A stretch of 41,099 nucleotides of DNA from an uncultured Lachnospiraceae bacterium. GTDB lineage: Bacteria > Bacillota > Clostridia > Lachnospirales > Lachnospiraceae. The stretch covers positions 9,772 to 50,870 of the forward strand of contig CAJTMZ010000014.1 in the NCBI GenBank assembly GCA_910577445.1, written 5' to 3'. A program made the translations under genes and the position numbers. Below, piece after piece: positions 1-8,382 of the stretch. Every line of letters starts with the position of its first letter. The stretch's first letter is position 1. Under the pieces are notes generated by a model that worked only from the letters and a program-made list of their open reading frames with translations, did no database searches and was not told the DNA's origin.

Positions 1-59
1 ATATATCCTTAAAAATCCTGTCATTTTCTCCAATAATTATGTGTTTTTAATACTTGTTA

Positions 60-87
60 TTGACATAAATCGATTAAATATTATAAT
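60..87 (+). promoter_or_regulatory. sigma-A type promoter of the ROK regulator gene
   Basis: A perfect -35 TTGACA at 60-65 and a perfect -10 TATAAT at 82-87 are separated by 16 bp in an AT-rich stretch. Transcription would start near 94, about 47 bases before the GTG start at 141. No clear operator was identified. Confidence 0.75.
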
Positions 88-140
88 TAAAGACATAAAA
101 TTTACTAATTCTTTTGTTTCCCGCCAGAAAGGAGATTCAT

Positions 141-1340
141 GTGGAACATATAAGAGCCAGAAGAAACCTGGATGTTGTGCGGATGCAGATTGTAAAGATG
201 ATTGCCACAAAAGGGCCTATCTCAAGAGTACTTCTTTCAGAAAAGACAGGGCTTTCAAAGATGACGATAAGTAATTATGTAAGCGAACTTATCAGCCAGG
301 GAATTGTAAGTGAAGTAGAAATCTCGGGGGTATCCCATCATGGCAAAGGCAGACGCCCTACAGGGCTGTCTATCTCGCCCCAGTCGCCTCTCATCTGCGG
401 CATCCTCATAAAGCGCGGCGTATGTCAGGCTATCAGTGCGGATTTGTCGGGACGTATCCTTAATTCGGTACATCGCGGTTACCCCGAACAGATGACGGAA
501 AAGGAGCTTATGTCCATCATACTGAGTATGATTGATTCTCTAGCCTCAAAATCTCCAAGACCTTTTGTCGCCTGCGGCGTCGCGAGCATCGGACCGCTAA
601 ACGTGAGAACCGGCTCTCTTTTGTCTCCGCCTAATTTTTACCAAATCAAAAACCTTAACATCATAAGCGAAATACAGAAGCATACAAATATTCCGGCGCT
701 TCTCATCAATGACGCCACCGCCGGCGCCTTGTCGGAGCTCTTATACGGATACGGAAAAAGCAACAGCCACTTCGCATATTTGCATATTATGAACGGTATC
801 GGCATGGGATTCGTTATCAATGGTGAAATTTATAACCATATTTCAGGGCAAAACGGAGAAATCGGCCACGTCTCCATAAATTTTAACGGGCCGCTGTGTC
901 CATGCGGCAACAGAGGCTGTCTTGAGCTTTATGCAAACCAGACCTCCATGTGGCAGGACATACGGGAGCTTTCGCACTATTTTCCAAAATCACCTTTAAG
1001 CCGAAAGGCGGAGCCGGGATTTGCCGAGATACTGGAGGCCGCGTCCAAAGGCGACCCTATTGCCCTGAATGTTCTGGACAGCTTTTTGGAATATGTGACA
1101 ATTGCCCTGATATCGACCATCAACCTCCTTGATTTTCCCATGCTGATTATCGGATATGACTGCAGTTACCCTACAGATATTGTTGAAAAAATCATTATGA
1201 ACAAGACAAACAGCCGCCTTGTCTCACTTCAGCGCGACAAGCTGGCCGTTTACAGGTCTACTTTTAGAGGTGACGCGCCGCTTATAGGTTCCTGCGCCGT
1301 GATAGCTTCAGAAATATTTAAGGGAAATATCCCCCTGTAA
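141..1340 (+). CDS. ROK family transcriptional regulator (NagC/XylR type)
   Basis: This is a sugar-responsive DNA-binding regulator of the ROK family, about 399 residues. An N-terminal winged helix (roughly residues 10-60, with the stretch ISRVLLSEKTGLSKMTISNY) is followed by a ROK kinase-like domain. The family's zinc-binding signature is present as CPCGNRGCLE, together with the HISGQNGEIGH region. A longer in-frame start (TTG at 114) exists, but AGAAAGGAG at 126-134 is a good ribosome site placed 6 bases before GTG 141, so I chose GTG. The gene is alone on its strand and converges on the S41 protease gene. Such regulators usually sit beside the sugar genes they control, so the targets may lie left of the window. 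The inducer cannot be read from sequence. Confidence 0.88.
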   Translation: MEHIRARRNLDVVRMQIVKMIATKGPISRVLLSEKTGLSKMTISNYVSELISQGIVSEVEISGVSHHGKGRRPTGLSISPQSPLICGILIKRGVCQAISADLSGRILNSVHRGYPEQMTEKELMSIILSMIDSLASKSPRPFVACGVASIGPLNVRTGSLLSPPNFYQIKNLNIISEIQKHTNIPALLINDATAGALSELLYGYGKSNSHFAYLHIMNGIGMGFVINGEIYNHISGQNGEIGHVSINFNGPLCPCGNRGCLELYANQTSMWQDIRELSHYFPKSPLSRKAEPGFAEILEAASKGDPIALNVLDSFLEYVTIALISTINLLDFPMLIIGYDCSYPTDIVEKIIMNKTNSRLVSLQRDKLAVYRSTFRGDAPLIGSCAVIASEIFKGNIPL

Positions 1341-1361
1341 GTCAGAACCCCGCGCACAAAA

Positions 1362-1411
1362 AAAGAGCTGTAAAAACGTGGAAATACGTCCCGTTTTTTA
1401 CAGCTCTTTTA
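1362..1411. terminator. bidirectional terminator between convergent genes
   Basis: An arm AAAGAGCTGTAAAAACG pairs with CGTTTTTTACAGCTCTTTT across a 12-13 base loop. Runs of A and T on the two sides give a U-tract in both directions. It serves the ROK gene (plus) and the S41 protease gene (minus). Confidence 0.85.
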
Positions 1412-1413
1412 CT

Positions 1414-2694
1414 CTACCCAATCTTCCCTTCCAACACCTCTATCGCTCTCTCCACCTGATTGTCAATCCCCTCTTCCTCGGCCAAATCGTAATCATACTC
1501 CAATTCGATATCCGGCTCGATTCCCACTCCGTGAATGTTTCTTCCCGAAGGGGTAAAGTACGCGCTGACAGTCAGTTTCAGGGCCGTGCCGTCATTGAGC
1601 CTGTGTATTCTCTGCACAATCCCCTTTCCGTAAGTGGTGGTTCCTATCAGAGTTCCCTTATTATAATCCTGAATGGCTCCCGCCAGTATCTCCGAGGCGC
1701 TTGCCGAGTACTCGTTCACCAGTACCACAAGGGGAACCTCAAGCTCCGAATCATCGTCGCTGGTATATTCCTTCCGGCTTCCAGCCTTATCCTCCGTGTA
1801 TACAATCAGTCCCTTTGGAAGAATCCTTCCGGCAATCTCCACAACCGCCGCCAAATCGCCGCCGGGATTGCTGCGAAGGTCGATTATCAGCCCTTTCATA
1901 TCGCTTGCTTTCAGCTCCGCCAAAGCCTCCGCGTACTGGTCAACGGTTACGCTGTCAAATTCCCGAATCTGCAGATAGCCGATATTGTTCGTGTCCTCAA
2001 GCATTCCGCTCTGCACAGTGGTGGTTTCAATCAGCTTCCCTCTTTCAATGTCAAATTCCAGAAAATCGCTTTCACCCTCCCTGTAAATGGTCAGATGCAC
2101 CATCGTTCCTTCCCGCCCTTTTACAAGGCTTACCACCTGGGTCAGGCTTAACCCCTGGGTGGATTCGTCGTCCACCTCGTAGATAATATCCCCCTCCCGA
2201 AGCCCTGCCGCAAGGGCCGGCGATTCCTCTATCAAGCCGCTAATCATCGCCATGTTGCTCTGTTTGTTCATGGAAATCATCGCGCCGATTCCGTAGGAAA
2301 TCCCTTTGGTGCTGTTTACCACATCCTCCAGTTCTTCCTTTGAATAATATTCGGAATAGGGGTCGCCAAGCGCCGCTATCATTCCTTTATAAACGCCTTC
2401 GTGGATATCCTCAGGCGACACTTCATCCCCGTAAAAGTAATAATCGTCAATGGCCTCCTCTATGACCTGCATCTTCTCGACAGTATCGGCAAAAGAATCT
2501 CCGCCGGCGTTTTCGCTGGAAGCCGCAACGCCGCCTTTTCGGGCTTTCATCAGGTCATAAAGCATTTTTCCGCTGTAAATTCCCGTTGCAATCAGCGCCA
2601 TACACAGAACGCCTGCAACGATTCCGTTCAGAAATTCTCTTGAAGGCCCCCGCCGCTTCCCGGGTTTCCTCTCCGTCCGCCGGACGATTATCAA
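1414..2694 (-). CDS. S41 family C-terminal processing peptidase (CtpA type)
   Basis: This is a membrane-anchored serine protease, about 426 residues, acting outside the membrane. One transmembrane segment (about 24-45) is followed by a PDZ domain (about 120-200) and the S41 catalytic domain. The Ser/Lys dyad is visible in NEYSASASEI (nucleophile Ser) and TTYGKGIVQ (Lys). The open frame begins at a TTG (2694) whose AGGAAG abuts the codon with no spacing, which is a poor start. A better-placed GTG at 2713 or ATG at 2719 lies in another frame. That frame reads a plausible acidic N-terminus and reaches the same FLNGIVAGV anchor only if one base is removed from the G run near 2645-2650. A frameshift or sequencing error at the N-terminus is therefore likely. 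It is the last gene of the ftsE-ftsX-M23 run. Confidence 0.85.
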   Translation of the reverse strand: MIIVRRTERKPGKRRGPSREFLNGIVAGVLCMALIATGIYSGKMLYDLMKARKGGVAASSENAGGDSFADTVEKMQVIEEAIDDYYFYGDEVSPEDIHEGVYKGMIAALGDPYSEYYSKEELEDVVNSTKGISYGIGAMISMNKQSNMAMISGLIEESPALAAGLREGDIIYEVDDESTQGLSLTQVVSLVKGREGTMVHLTIYREGESDFLEFDIERGKLIETTTVQSGMLEDTNNIGYLQIREFDSVTVDQYAEALAELKASDMKGLIIDLRSNPGGDLAAVVEIAGRILPKGLIVYTEDKAGSRKEYTSDDDSELEVPLVVLVNEYSASASEILAGAIQDYNKGTLIGTTTYGKGIVQRIHRLNDGTALKLTVSAYFTPSGRNIHGVGIEPDIELEYDYDLAEEEGIDNQVERAIEVLEGKIG

Positions 2695-2804
2695 CTTCCT
2701 CAGGTTTACTCACAAACATCTCTCCATTCTTTCCAATAATAAAACACTATGCATAAAAGCGTGCCGGCGAAAAGCTGCTGCCCCACCCGGACATATTATA
2801 GCGC

Positions 2805-4025
2805 TTATCTCCCCAGATAACTCCAGGGATTCACATAATTTCCGTTCAGACGCACGCTGAAATGCAGATGATTTCCCGTTGAGCGGCCGGTACTTCCCAC
2901 CGCCGCTATTTTCTGTCCCTTGGAAACCTCCGTCCCCTTGGACACGTAAAGCGCCGACGCATGCATGTAAACGGTGTACAGGCTGTCGCCATGGTCTATC
3001 ATAATATAGTTTCCCATACTGCTGTTGTAATCCGCGGCAACCACTTTTCCGTTGTAGGCTGCCAGAATCGCGCTGCCTCCCGGAGCCGCCATGTCGATTC
3101 CGTTGTGGAATCTCTCCACGCCCAGCGTGGGATGCATCCGGTTCCCGTATTCACTGGAAATTCTGGTGTAGGAAGGCGCGGGCCAGGTAAAAATTCCTCC
3201 GTCATATTTCCTTGCCTGCTCCTCGGCCAGCCTTTTCCGTTCCTCCGCTACCGCCGCTTCCAGGGTCTTAATTGTATCGTTCTGGATGGCGATTTCTTCC
3301 TCGTATGCCCGGATTGCAGATTCCTTATCCTTAATCTCGGAGCTCATCTGGTATATTTCCTGCTCTTTGGACGCAATCAGTTCGTTTAATGAAGCCTCCT
3401 CCTCCTCCACGGCTGCTTTGGCCTCATTTAACAGCTCTTTTTCCTCCTCAAGCCCTTCCCGGCACAGGGACACATACTCGGTGTAAGCCACGTACTCGTC
3501 AAGCATTTTCCTGTCATAAGCGGAAAGCTTTTCTATGTATTCCGCCTTATTTAACATATCGCCAAAGCTTGCCGCGTTGAAAAGCAGTTCCACATAAAGA
3601 GTCTCGCCTTTCTCATACATAAATTTTATGCGGGTCTTCATGGCCTCATACTGCTTCTTTTGTTCATCTATGGCTTCTTCGAGTTCCACCGTTTTCTGGT
3701 CGATTTCTTCTTCCTTTTCGGTAATCTTATTCTTCAAATCGTTGATTTTATTTTGTATGGCGGTAAGGTTGGCGTCAAGCTCCTCCACATAACTGGCAAG
3801 ATTGGCCTTGGCGTTCTCCAGCTCTTTCTTTATGGCCTTTACATCTGTCAGGCCGTTCTGAAGCGCGTTCTTTTCCTTTTTTGCCTCGTTAATCTCCGCT
3901 TCCTTTTCCCTGATGCTGTCATTCGTAAGCTCACTGGCATAAGTCACCGTCTGAAATTTTCCCGCCGCCATAAGAAAAAGCAGCAGGCACGAAAACACAC
4001 AAAACGCTCTTTTTCCTCGTCTCAT
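2805..4025 (-). CDS. M23 family murein hydrolase with coiled coil (PcsB/EnvC-like)
   Basis: This is a secreted peptidoglycan hydrolase or hydrolase activator, 406 residues. A signal peptide (1-30, ending near TYASE) is followed by a long charged coiled coil (about 35-265) rich in E, K and L. The C-terminal LytM/M23 domain (about 285-406) shows the zinc residues in RFHNGIDMA (H and D) and NHLHFSV (HxH). The coiled-coil plus LytM architecture is that of EnvC in Gram-negatives and of PcsB-like partners of FtsEX in Gram-positives. It lies 13 bp downstream of ftsX, so it is very likely the hydrolase controlled by FtsEX during cell separation or wall growth. Confidence 0.9.
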   Translation of the reverse strand: MRRGKRAFCVFSCLLLFLMAAGKFQTVTYASELTNDSIREKEAEINEAKKEKNALQNGLTDVKAIKKELENAKANLASYVEELDANLTAIQNKINDLKNKITEKEEEIDQKTVELEEAIDEQKKQYEAMKTRIKFMYEKGETLYVELLFNAASFGDMLNKAEYIEKLSAYDRKMLDEYVAYTEYVSLCREGLEEEKELLNEAKAAVEEEEASLNELIASKEQEIYQMSSEIKDKESAIRAYEEEIAIQNDTIKTLEAAVAEERKRLAEEQARKYDGGIFTWPAPSYTRISSEYGNRMHPTLGVERFHNGIDMAAPGGSAILAAYNGKVVAADYNSSMGNYIMIDHGDSLYTVYMHASALYVSKGTEVSKGQKIAAVGSTGRSTGNHLHFSVRLNGNYVNPWSYLGR

Positions 4026-4038
4026 CCTTAAACCTCTA

Positions 4039-4935
4039 TCATACTCTTAAGTGCTTCCTTACGGTTGTGATACTTCCCAGAAATCCGATTCCCACACCCA
4101 TGGCAATAGACATTGGCAGCAGCGTGGCAAAAATCACTTCCACCGGCAAAAAAGTCAGCAGGCTTGTCAGAACCGAAAACCTTGTTAAAATGTACTCAAT
4201 CACCTTATTGTACAAAATGTAAATAATTCCCAGCGGCAGCAAAGAACCGATTGCGCCAATCATCATTCCCTCAATCACAAAAGGGGAACGCACGAAAAAG
4301 TCCGTTGCTCCGATGTATTTCATAATGGCAATTTCCTCTTTCCTGACGGAAATACCAATGGTAACCGTATTGCTGATAAGGAAAATCGACACCGCAAAGA
4401 GAATCACAATAATTCCCACGGAAATATAAGCGACCAGCGCGTTTACTCCGGTAAGGGTGGAAGCCACGATTTCCGAGCGGTTTACCTCCCTGACTCCTTC
4501 AAGCCCCTCCAGGTAGGACACAAGGGCCGGCTGCATGGACACGTCGTTTAAATAAACCTCATAGCTGTCGGAACCGGACAGGGGATTGTCCGGGAAACCG
4601 TCCGCGTATCCTTTTAAGTAGTCCACCTTAAATTCTTCCCACGCTTCGTCCGCCGATTTGAACACGACTCTCGAAGTCTCCGCGCGCCTGTCAATCGTCA
4701 CTCCGATTTCTTCCATTCTTTCCGGGCTGATTCCCTCGTCAAAAAGCACGGTGATACATACGCCCTCCTGCGCCGTTTTTACAATATTCTGAAAGTTTAC
4801 AATCACAGAATAAAACAGGCCGAATAAAAACAGACAGGCTCCAATCGTGGCAACTGACGCCAGAGAGAACCATTTATTCCTGAAAATATTGATAATTCCC
4901 TGTCTGATGGTATAAAATAATGTACTAATCCTCAT
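4039..4935 (-). CDS. ftsX: FtsX, cell-division ABC transporter permease-like subunit
   Basis: This is the integral membrane partner of FtsE, about 298 residues. An N-terminal cytoplasmic stretch and first transmembrane helix (about 20-45) are followed by a large extracellular loop (about 50-165) and three C-terminal helices, the FtsX/MacB-type fold. The protein couples ATP hydrolysis by FtsE to activation of a wall hydrolase, here the adjacent M23 protein. The ATG at 4935 overlaps the end of ftsE by 11 bases and is preceded by AAGGGTGG. A longer in-frame GTG at 4947 is less likely. Overlap with ftsE indicates translational coupling. Confidence 0.93.
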   Translation of the reverse strand: MRISTLFYTIRQGIINIFRNKWFSLASVATIGACLFLFGLFYSVIVNFQNIVKTAQEGVCITVLFDEGISPERMEEIGVTIDRRAETSRVVFKSADEAWEEFKVDYLKGYADGFPDNPLSGSDSYEVYLNDVSMQPALVSYLEGLEGVREVNRSEIVASTLTGVNALVAYISVGIIVILFAVSIFLISNTVTIGISVRKEEIAIMKYIGATDFFVRSPFVIEGMMIGAIGSLLPLGIIYILYNKVIEYILTRFSVLTSLLTFLPVEVIFATLLPMSIAMGVGIGFLGSITTVRKHLRV

Positions 4936-5668
4936 CGATATAACCACCCTTTTCCTCGTCGCTTACAATAACGCCTTTCTTCATTGTAACGACCCTCTTT
5001 TGCATTGCATTGACGATTTCCCGGTTGTGCGTTACCACCAAAACGGTGGTTCCGTTCTCGTTAATCTGCTCTAACAGCTTCATAATTTCCCATGAGTTTT
5101 TGGGGTCAAGATTTCCGGTAGGCTCATCCGCGAGCAGAATGCTGGGACGGTTCACAAGCGCCCTTGCGATTGCCACTCTCTGCTGCTCGCCTCCCGAAAG
5201 CTGCCTTGGCTTTGCCTTGTACTTTCCGGCAAGACCCACGGTTGCCAGTATACTTGGCACGTTCCGCTTGATTTCCTTGCCGGACACCTGTATGATGCGC
5301 TGTGCAAAAGCCACGTTTTCATATACGTTTCTGTCCCGCAAAAGACGGAAATCCTGAAAAACAATCCCCAGGTTTCTTCTGAATTTCGGGATTTTCCTGT
5401 GACGGATGCGCACCAAATCGTATCCCATCACATTAATATCTCCGGAAGTGGGCACCAGCTCCCGCAAAAGAAGTTTTATCATGGTTGATTTTCCCGAACC
5501 GCTGTCCCCCACAATAAATACAAATTCTCCTCTGTTGATATGTAAATCCACTCCATTTAAGGCCGGAGCGCCCGTTGAATATGTCTTACTCACATTTGTC
5601 AATGAGATTATCTCATGGTTGTCGGAAGACGGCCGTCTTCTCCTCTTGTTCTTCACTTCACTTTTCAC
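4925..5668 (-). CDS. ftsE: FtsE, cell-division ABC transporter ATPase
   Basis: This is the cytoplasmic ATPase of the FtsEX complex, 247 residues. Walker A is GDSGSGKST (about 54-62), the signature is LSGGEQQRVAIARAL, Walker B is ILLADEPTG and the switch histidine is in VVTHNREIV. About 19 basic residues precede the usual family start near IISLTNVSKTY, so the GTG start at 5668 is uncertain, but no better start is visible. It overlaps ftsX and lies 38 bp after the PucR/CdaR-like regulator gene. Confidence 0.93.
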   Translation of the reverse strand: MKSEVKNKRRRRPSSDNHEIISLTNVSKTYSTGAPALNGVDLHINRGEFVFIVGDSGSGKSTMIKLLLRELVPTSGDINVMGYDLVRIRHRKIPKFRRNLGIVFQDFRLLRDRNVYENVAFAQRIIQVSGKEIKRNVPSILATVGLAGKYKAKPRQLSGGEQQRVAIARALVNRPSILLADEPTGNLDPKNSWEIMKLLEQINENGTTVLVVTHNREIVNAMQKRVVTMKKGVIVSDEEKGGYIDED

Positions 5669-5706
5669 CAGATTTTTCCACTCCCGTATAACATGTTATT
5701 GATGCC

Positions 5707-6867
5707 TTAGTACTCAAAACTCTCCATATAATCCATATATTTTACTACCATGAGCGCAATCCGGAACGTGATGGCGTCCTCAAAAATGCGCAAATCCAGC
5801 CCGGTGCTCTTTTGCAGCTTATCCAGACGGTACACCAGCGTATTTCTGTGGATAAAAAGCTGTCTGGAAGTCTCCGACACATTCAGGCTGTTTTCAAAAA
5901 ACTTGTTGATTGTGGTGAGGGTCTCCTCGTCAAACTCATTGGGATTCCTGCCCCCGAAAATCTCCTTGATGAACATCTTGCACAGGGGAATGGGAAGCTG
6001 ATAAATCAGACGTCCGATTCCAAGCTCGCTGTAAGCAATGATGCTTCTCTCGTCAAAGAAAATTTTCCCCACGTCCATGGCCATTTTGGCCTCTTTATAG
6101 GAACGGCTGACTTCTTTGATTTCACCCACCGGCATGCCGTAGGAAATGCGCACCTCGCTTAAGCCCTCCTTTACCAGAAAGCTTTCAAGGTTCCTGGCAA
6201 CCCTTTCAATACCGCGCAGGGTTTCCCTTGAGAGGTCGTAAGCCTGTTCCCGCATATTCTCATAGGAAACGTCGTTTAAGACGCTTCTTTGGACTTCTCC
6301 CTCGGATAAATCCTTAACCACAATCACATAATTTTCATCCACCGCCGTGACGAAATCCTTGCTGCTGTTTCCAAAAAACCCCCGCATAATTTCCAGCGCG
6401 TTGCTGTCCTTGCCGTTGGCTGTCTCGATGACCATAGCCACCCTCTTTACGTCTGGCTGTATGTGCAGCTTTTTTGCCCGGCTGTAAATATCAATCAGCA
6501 GAAGATTATCCAGAAGAAGGCTCTTGATGAAATTGTCCTTGTCAAACCTCTCCTTATAGGCGACCAGCAGGTTCTGAATCTGGAACGCCGCTATTTTCCC
6601 CATAACATAAGCGTCCTCGTCGGCCCCCGCCGCCACCAGCACATACTCTAGCTGCTGCTCGTCAAAAATTTTAAAATACTGACACCCCCGTATTTCCTGA
6701 GAATCCGCCGGAGACAGGGCAAATCCCGCCACCTCCGAGCCGCATTCGGCCAAATCCGCCAGTGTGGAGGCCACCTCCTTGCCGTCTGTGTCCATCACGC
6801 AGAAATCTATCCTGGCAATGGATTTAAGCCCCTCAATCGTATTAAGCAGTATTTGATTAGAAATCAT
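5707..6867 (-). CDS. PucR/CdaR-like helix-turn-helix regulator
   Basis: This is a predicted DNA-binding regulator of about 386 residues. The C-terminal 60 residues match the PucR-type helix-turn-helix (NVSETSRQLFIHRNTLVYRL, then DKLQKSTGLDLR). A GGDEF-like or CdaR-type middle region precedes it, and the N-terminal 120 residues could be a small-molecule sensing domain. The ATG at 6867 has a purine-rich site GAGAGGG just upstream. The longer in-frame ATG at 6894 lies inside a possible -10 box, so it is rejected. It is first in a run with ftsE, ftsX, the M23 gene and the S41 gene. Its ligand and targets are unknown. Confidence 0.8.
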   Translation of the reverse strand: MISNQILLNTIEGLKSIARIDFCVMDTDGKEVASTLADLAECGSEVAGFALSPADSQEIRGCQYFKIFDEQQLEYVLVAAGADEDAYVMGKIAAFQIQNLLVAYKERFDKDNFIKSLLLDNLLLIDIYSRAKKLHIQPDVKRVAMVIETANGKDSNALEIMRGFFGNSSKDFVTAVDENYVIVVKDLSEGEVQRSVLNDVSYENMREQAYDLSRETLRGIERVARNLESFLVKEGLSEVRISYGMPVGEIKEVSRSYKEAKMAMDVGKIFFDERSIIAYSELGIGRLIYQLPIPLCKMFIKEIFGGRNPNEFDEETLTTINKFFENSLNVSETSRQLFIHRNTLVYRLDKLQKSTGLDLRIFEDAITFRIALMVVKYMDYMESFEY

Positions 6868-7113
6868 TAACCCTCTCCCTCTCCCTCGATGCATTATACA
6901 ATTTCAACAATGTTTTCCGTATGTAAGCCTAACCCCCTTAAGCTTTACTTTCCCATTTTAATATACATGCACAGGAAAATCTACCGCTTTTTGTATTTTT
7001 TTTGTGTATTTTATATGGATTAAGGATAAATTTTCCATTTTAGCGCCCTATGCAACCTATACAATGAGGCGCTGTTCCTTCTTAAAGCCCCCGCCAAAGT
7101 ACAAATTTCATCA
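6868..7113. other. intergenic region upstream of the PucR/CdaR-like gene
   Basis: No gene is seen here. On the minus strand TATAAT (6893-6898) lies 25 bases before the regulator start but has no good -35 at 16-18 bp. A 6-bp inverted repeat AGCGCC/GGCGCT (7042-7047 and 7068-7073) encloses 20 bp and could be a protein-binding site. Three GAGGGA-like units occupy 6871-6888, at the ribosome site. Confidence 0.4.
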
Positions 7114-7142
7114 TTCACATTTCTGTAAGAACGTGATATACT
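7114..7142 (+). promoter_or_regulatory. sigma-A promoter of the YjfB-family gene
   Basis: The -35 TTCACA (7114-7119) and -10 TATACT (7137-7142) have an exact 17-bp spacer, and each differs from consensus at one base. Transcription should begin near 7149, about 104 bases before the coding start at 7253. Confidence 0.7.
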
Positions 7143-7150
7143 TATTATGG

Positions 7151-7230
7151 TAAGAAAACCGCCCGGCGGATATTTTCTTATGACCATAAGCAGACGCAGC
7201 AGACCGGGCATAACTGTCCCGTATCTGTTC
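7151..7230 (+). promoter_or_regulatory. structured 5' untranslated leader
   Basis: A hairpin begins almost at the predicted transcript 5' end. TAAGAAAA (7151-7158) pairs perfectly with TTTTCTTA (7173-7180), with an inner CCGCC/GGCGG stem. The right arm can instead join a CTTAT/ATAAG hairpin (7177-7190). A second stem, CGGG/CCCG with outer CAGA/TCTG pairing, lies at about 7200-7228. The sequence does not match a riboswitch class I know. Confidence 0.45.
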
Positions 7231-7252
7231 CCTGTCGGAAAGGAGAGATGAG

Positions 7253-7441
7253 ATGAATATTCCAGAATTATCAACCGCACTGTCAAACGTACAGGCTGCC
7301 AATCAGGTAAGCGTTGCCGTTCTCGATAAAGCATTGGAAAGCGCAGAAGCTACAGGCGCCGGCATTCTCAACATGATGGACCGCTCCATGGAATTATCCG
7401 TCAACCCCAATATTGGCAGCAATATTGATATATTTGTATAA
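7253..7441 (+). CDS. YjfB family small protein (putative motility-associated)
   Basis: This 62-residue protein resembles the YjfB family. The pattern is NIPELSTALSNVQ at the N-terminus, a helical middle (VSVAVLDKALESAEATG) and a C-terminal NPNIGSNIDIFV, which matches the typical NPxLGxxIDxxV-like ending. Some relatives are annotated as putative motility proteins, but the molecular role is not established. AAGGAG lies 9-10 bases before the ATG. The last 41 bases overlap the end of the opposite-strand CPBP gene. No flagellar gene is in the window. Confidence 0.8.
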   Translation: MNIPELSTALSNVQAANQVSVAVLDKALESAEATGAGILNMMDRSMELSVNPNIGSNIDIFV

Positions 7442-8357
7442 AGAGGCGGGAAAAAACTCCCGTCATCACTAAAAGCGTAAGAAACAGTGCCAGCAAAAAC
7501 GGCACTGTTATTATTTTGTCCTTCTTTTCCTTCCGACCGCGCCATATGGCGGAAAGAGCGCCGCTTCTTCCTTCATTTCCGCTAATCCATACGAGAGAGG
7601 CCCACGCCAGAGGCAGCGTAATCGCCGTTACCAAAAGGTACGCCGCGATTCCGTAAAGCAGAAAATCACGGGTCACCAATTCCGCCTGACTGCTGTAAAT
7701 CTCCGGATTCACCTTAAACACCTGATACATTAACACGGCCTGACTCCCGTTTATCACCGCGTGGTAAAGAATGGAGGACCACAGGCTTCCCGTCGCCTCC
7801 ACCAGAAGGACCGCAAAAATCCCCACCACAAAAGCATAGGCCGCCTGGTTAAAATTCATGTGGGACACGGCGAAAATCAGCGAGGACGCCAGCATCGCCT
7901 TTAACGCGCTGCCCGACTTTTTATACGCGCCATAGTAGGCTCCCCTGCAGGTTATCTCCTCAAACAAAGGCGCGCTGACACTCATGGAAAACAGCAGCGC
8001 TCCAAGAGGCATCTGCCCCATCTGCAGTTCCTCCATCATAGAAGCCACTTCGTTCTCCACCCACAACTGCGATATCAGATTAAAAAGCGTCAGTACCGGC
8101 ATACTTAAAAAGGTAAACAGCACCGTCATCAGCGCGGAACTGATTTTCATTTTGCGGAACCCAAGAAAAGAAACCGGCTTTTCCTTTGATGCCGCCATAA
8201 ATATCAGAACCGGCAGGCTCAGCGCCACCTCGCAAAGCAGATTATTTAAAACAAGGTTCCCCATAACGCCGGGCAAAAACAAGGCCACGCCATTGACTAA
8301 AGCCAAATAGCTCAGCACTTCTATGAGAAACGCCCAATTCGCTTTTTTTCCGTTCAT
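7401..8357 (-). CDS. CPBP family intramembrane glutamic endopeptidase
   Basis: This is a multi-pass membrane protein of 318 residues, predicted to cut substrates within the membrane (CaaX protease/bacteriocin-processing family). The catalytic EExxxR-type motif is APLFEEITCRGAYYG, and the second motif region is FAVSHMNFNQAAYAF. About eight hydrophobic segments can be counted. GGGAG lies before the ATG. The gene follows the CvfB-like gene at a distance of 25 bp and could be cotranscribed with it. Its 3' end overlaps the YjfB gene by 41 bases on the other strand. Confidence 0.88.
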   Translation of the reverse strand: MNGKKANWAFLIEVLSYLALVNGVALFLPGVMGNLVLNNLLCEVALSLPVLIFMAASKEKPVSFLGFRKMKISSALMTVLFTFLSMPVLTLFNLISQLWVENEVASMMEELQMGQMPLGALLFSMSVSAPLFEEITCRGAYYGAYKKSGSALKAMLASSLIFAVSHMNFNQAAYAFVVGIFAVLLVEATGSLWSSILYHAVINGSQAVLMYQVFKVNPEIYSSQAELVTRDFLLYGIAAYLLVTAITLPLAWASLVWISGNEGRSGALSAIWRGRKEKKDKIITVPFLLALFLTLLVMTGVFSRLFIQIYQYCCQYWG

Positions 8358-8382
8358 ATTACTCCCTGCTCCTGCTATATTT

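Noticed and set aside
1378..2151. A 257-codon plus-strand open frame
   Set aside because: It is a shadow of the S41 protease gene and begins inside the terminator.
7151..7173. Sigma-D (flagellar) promoter for the YjfB-family gene
   Set aside because: GCGGATAT resembles the sigma-D -10, but the nearest TAAG lies only 11 bp upstream and the bases are explained by a hairpin. A good sigma-A promoter lies just before.
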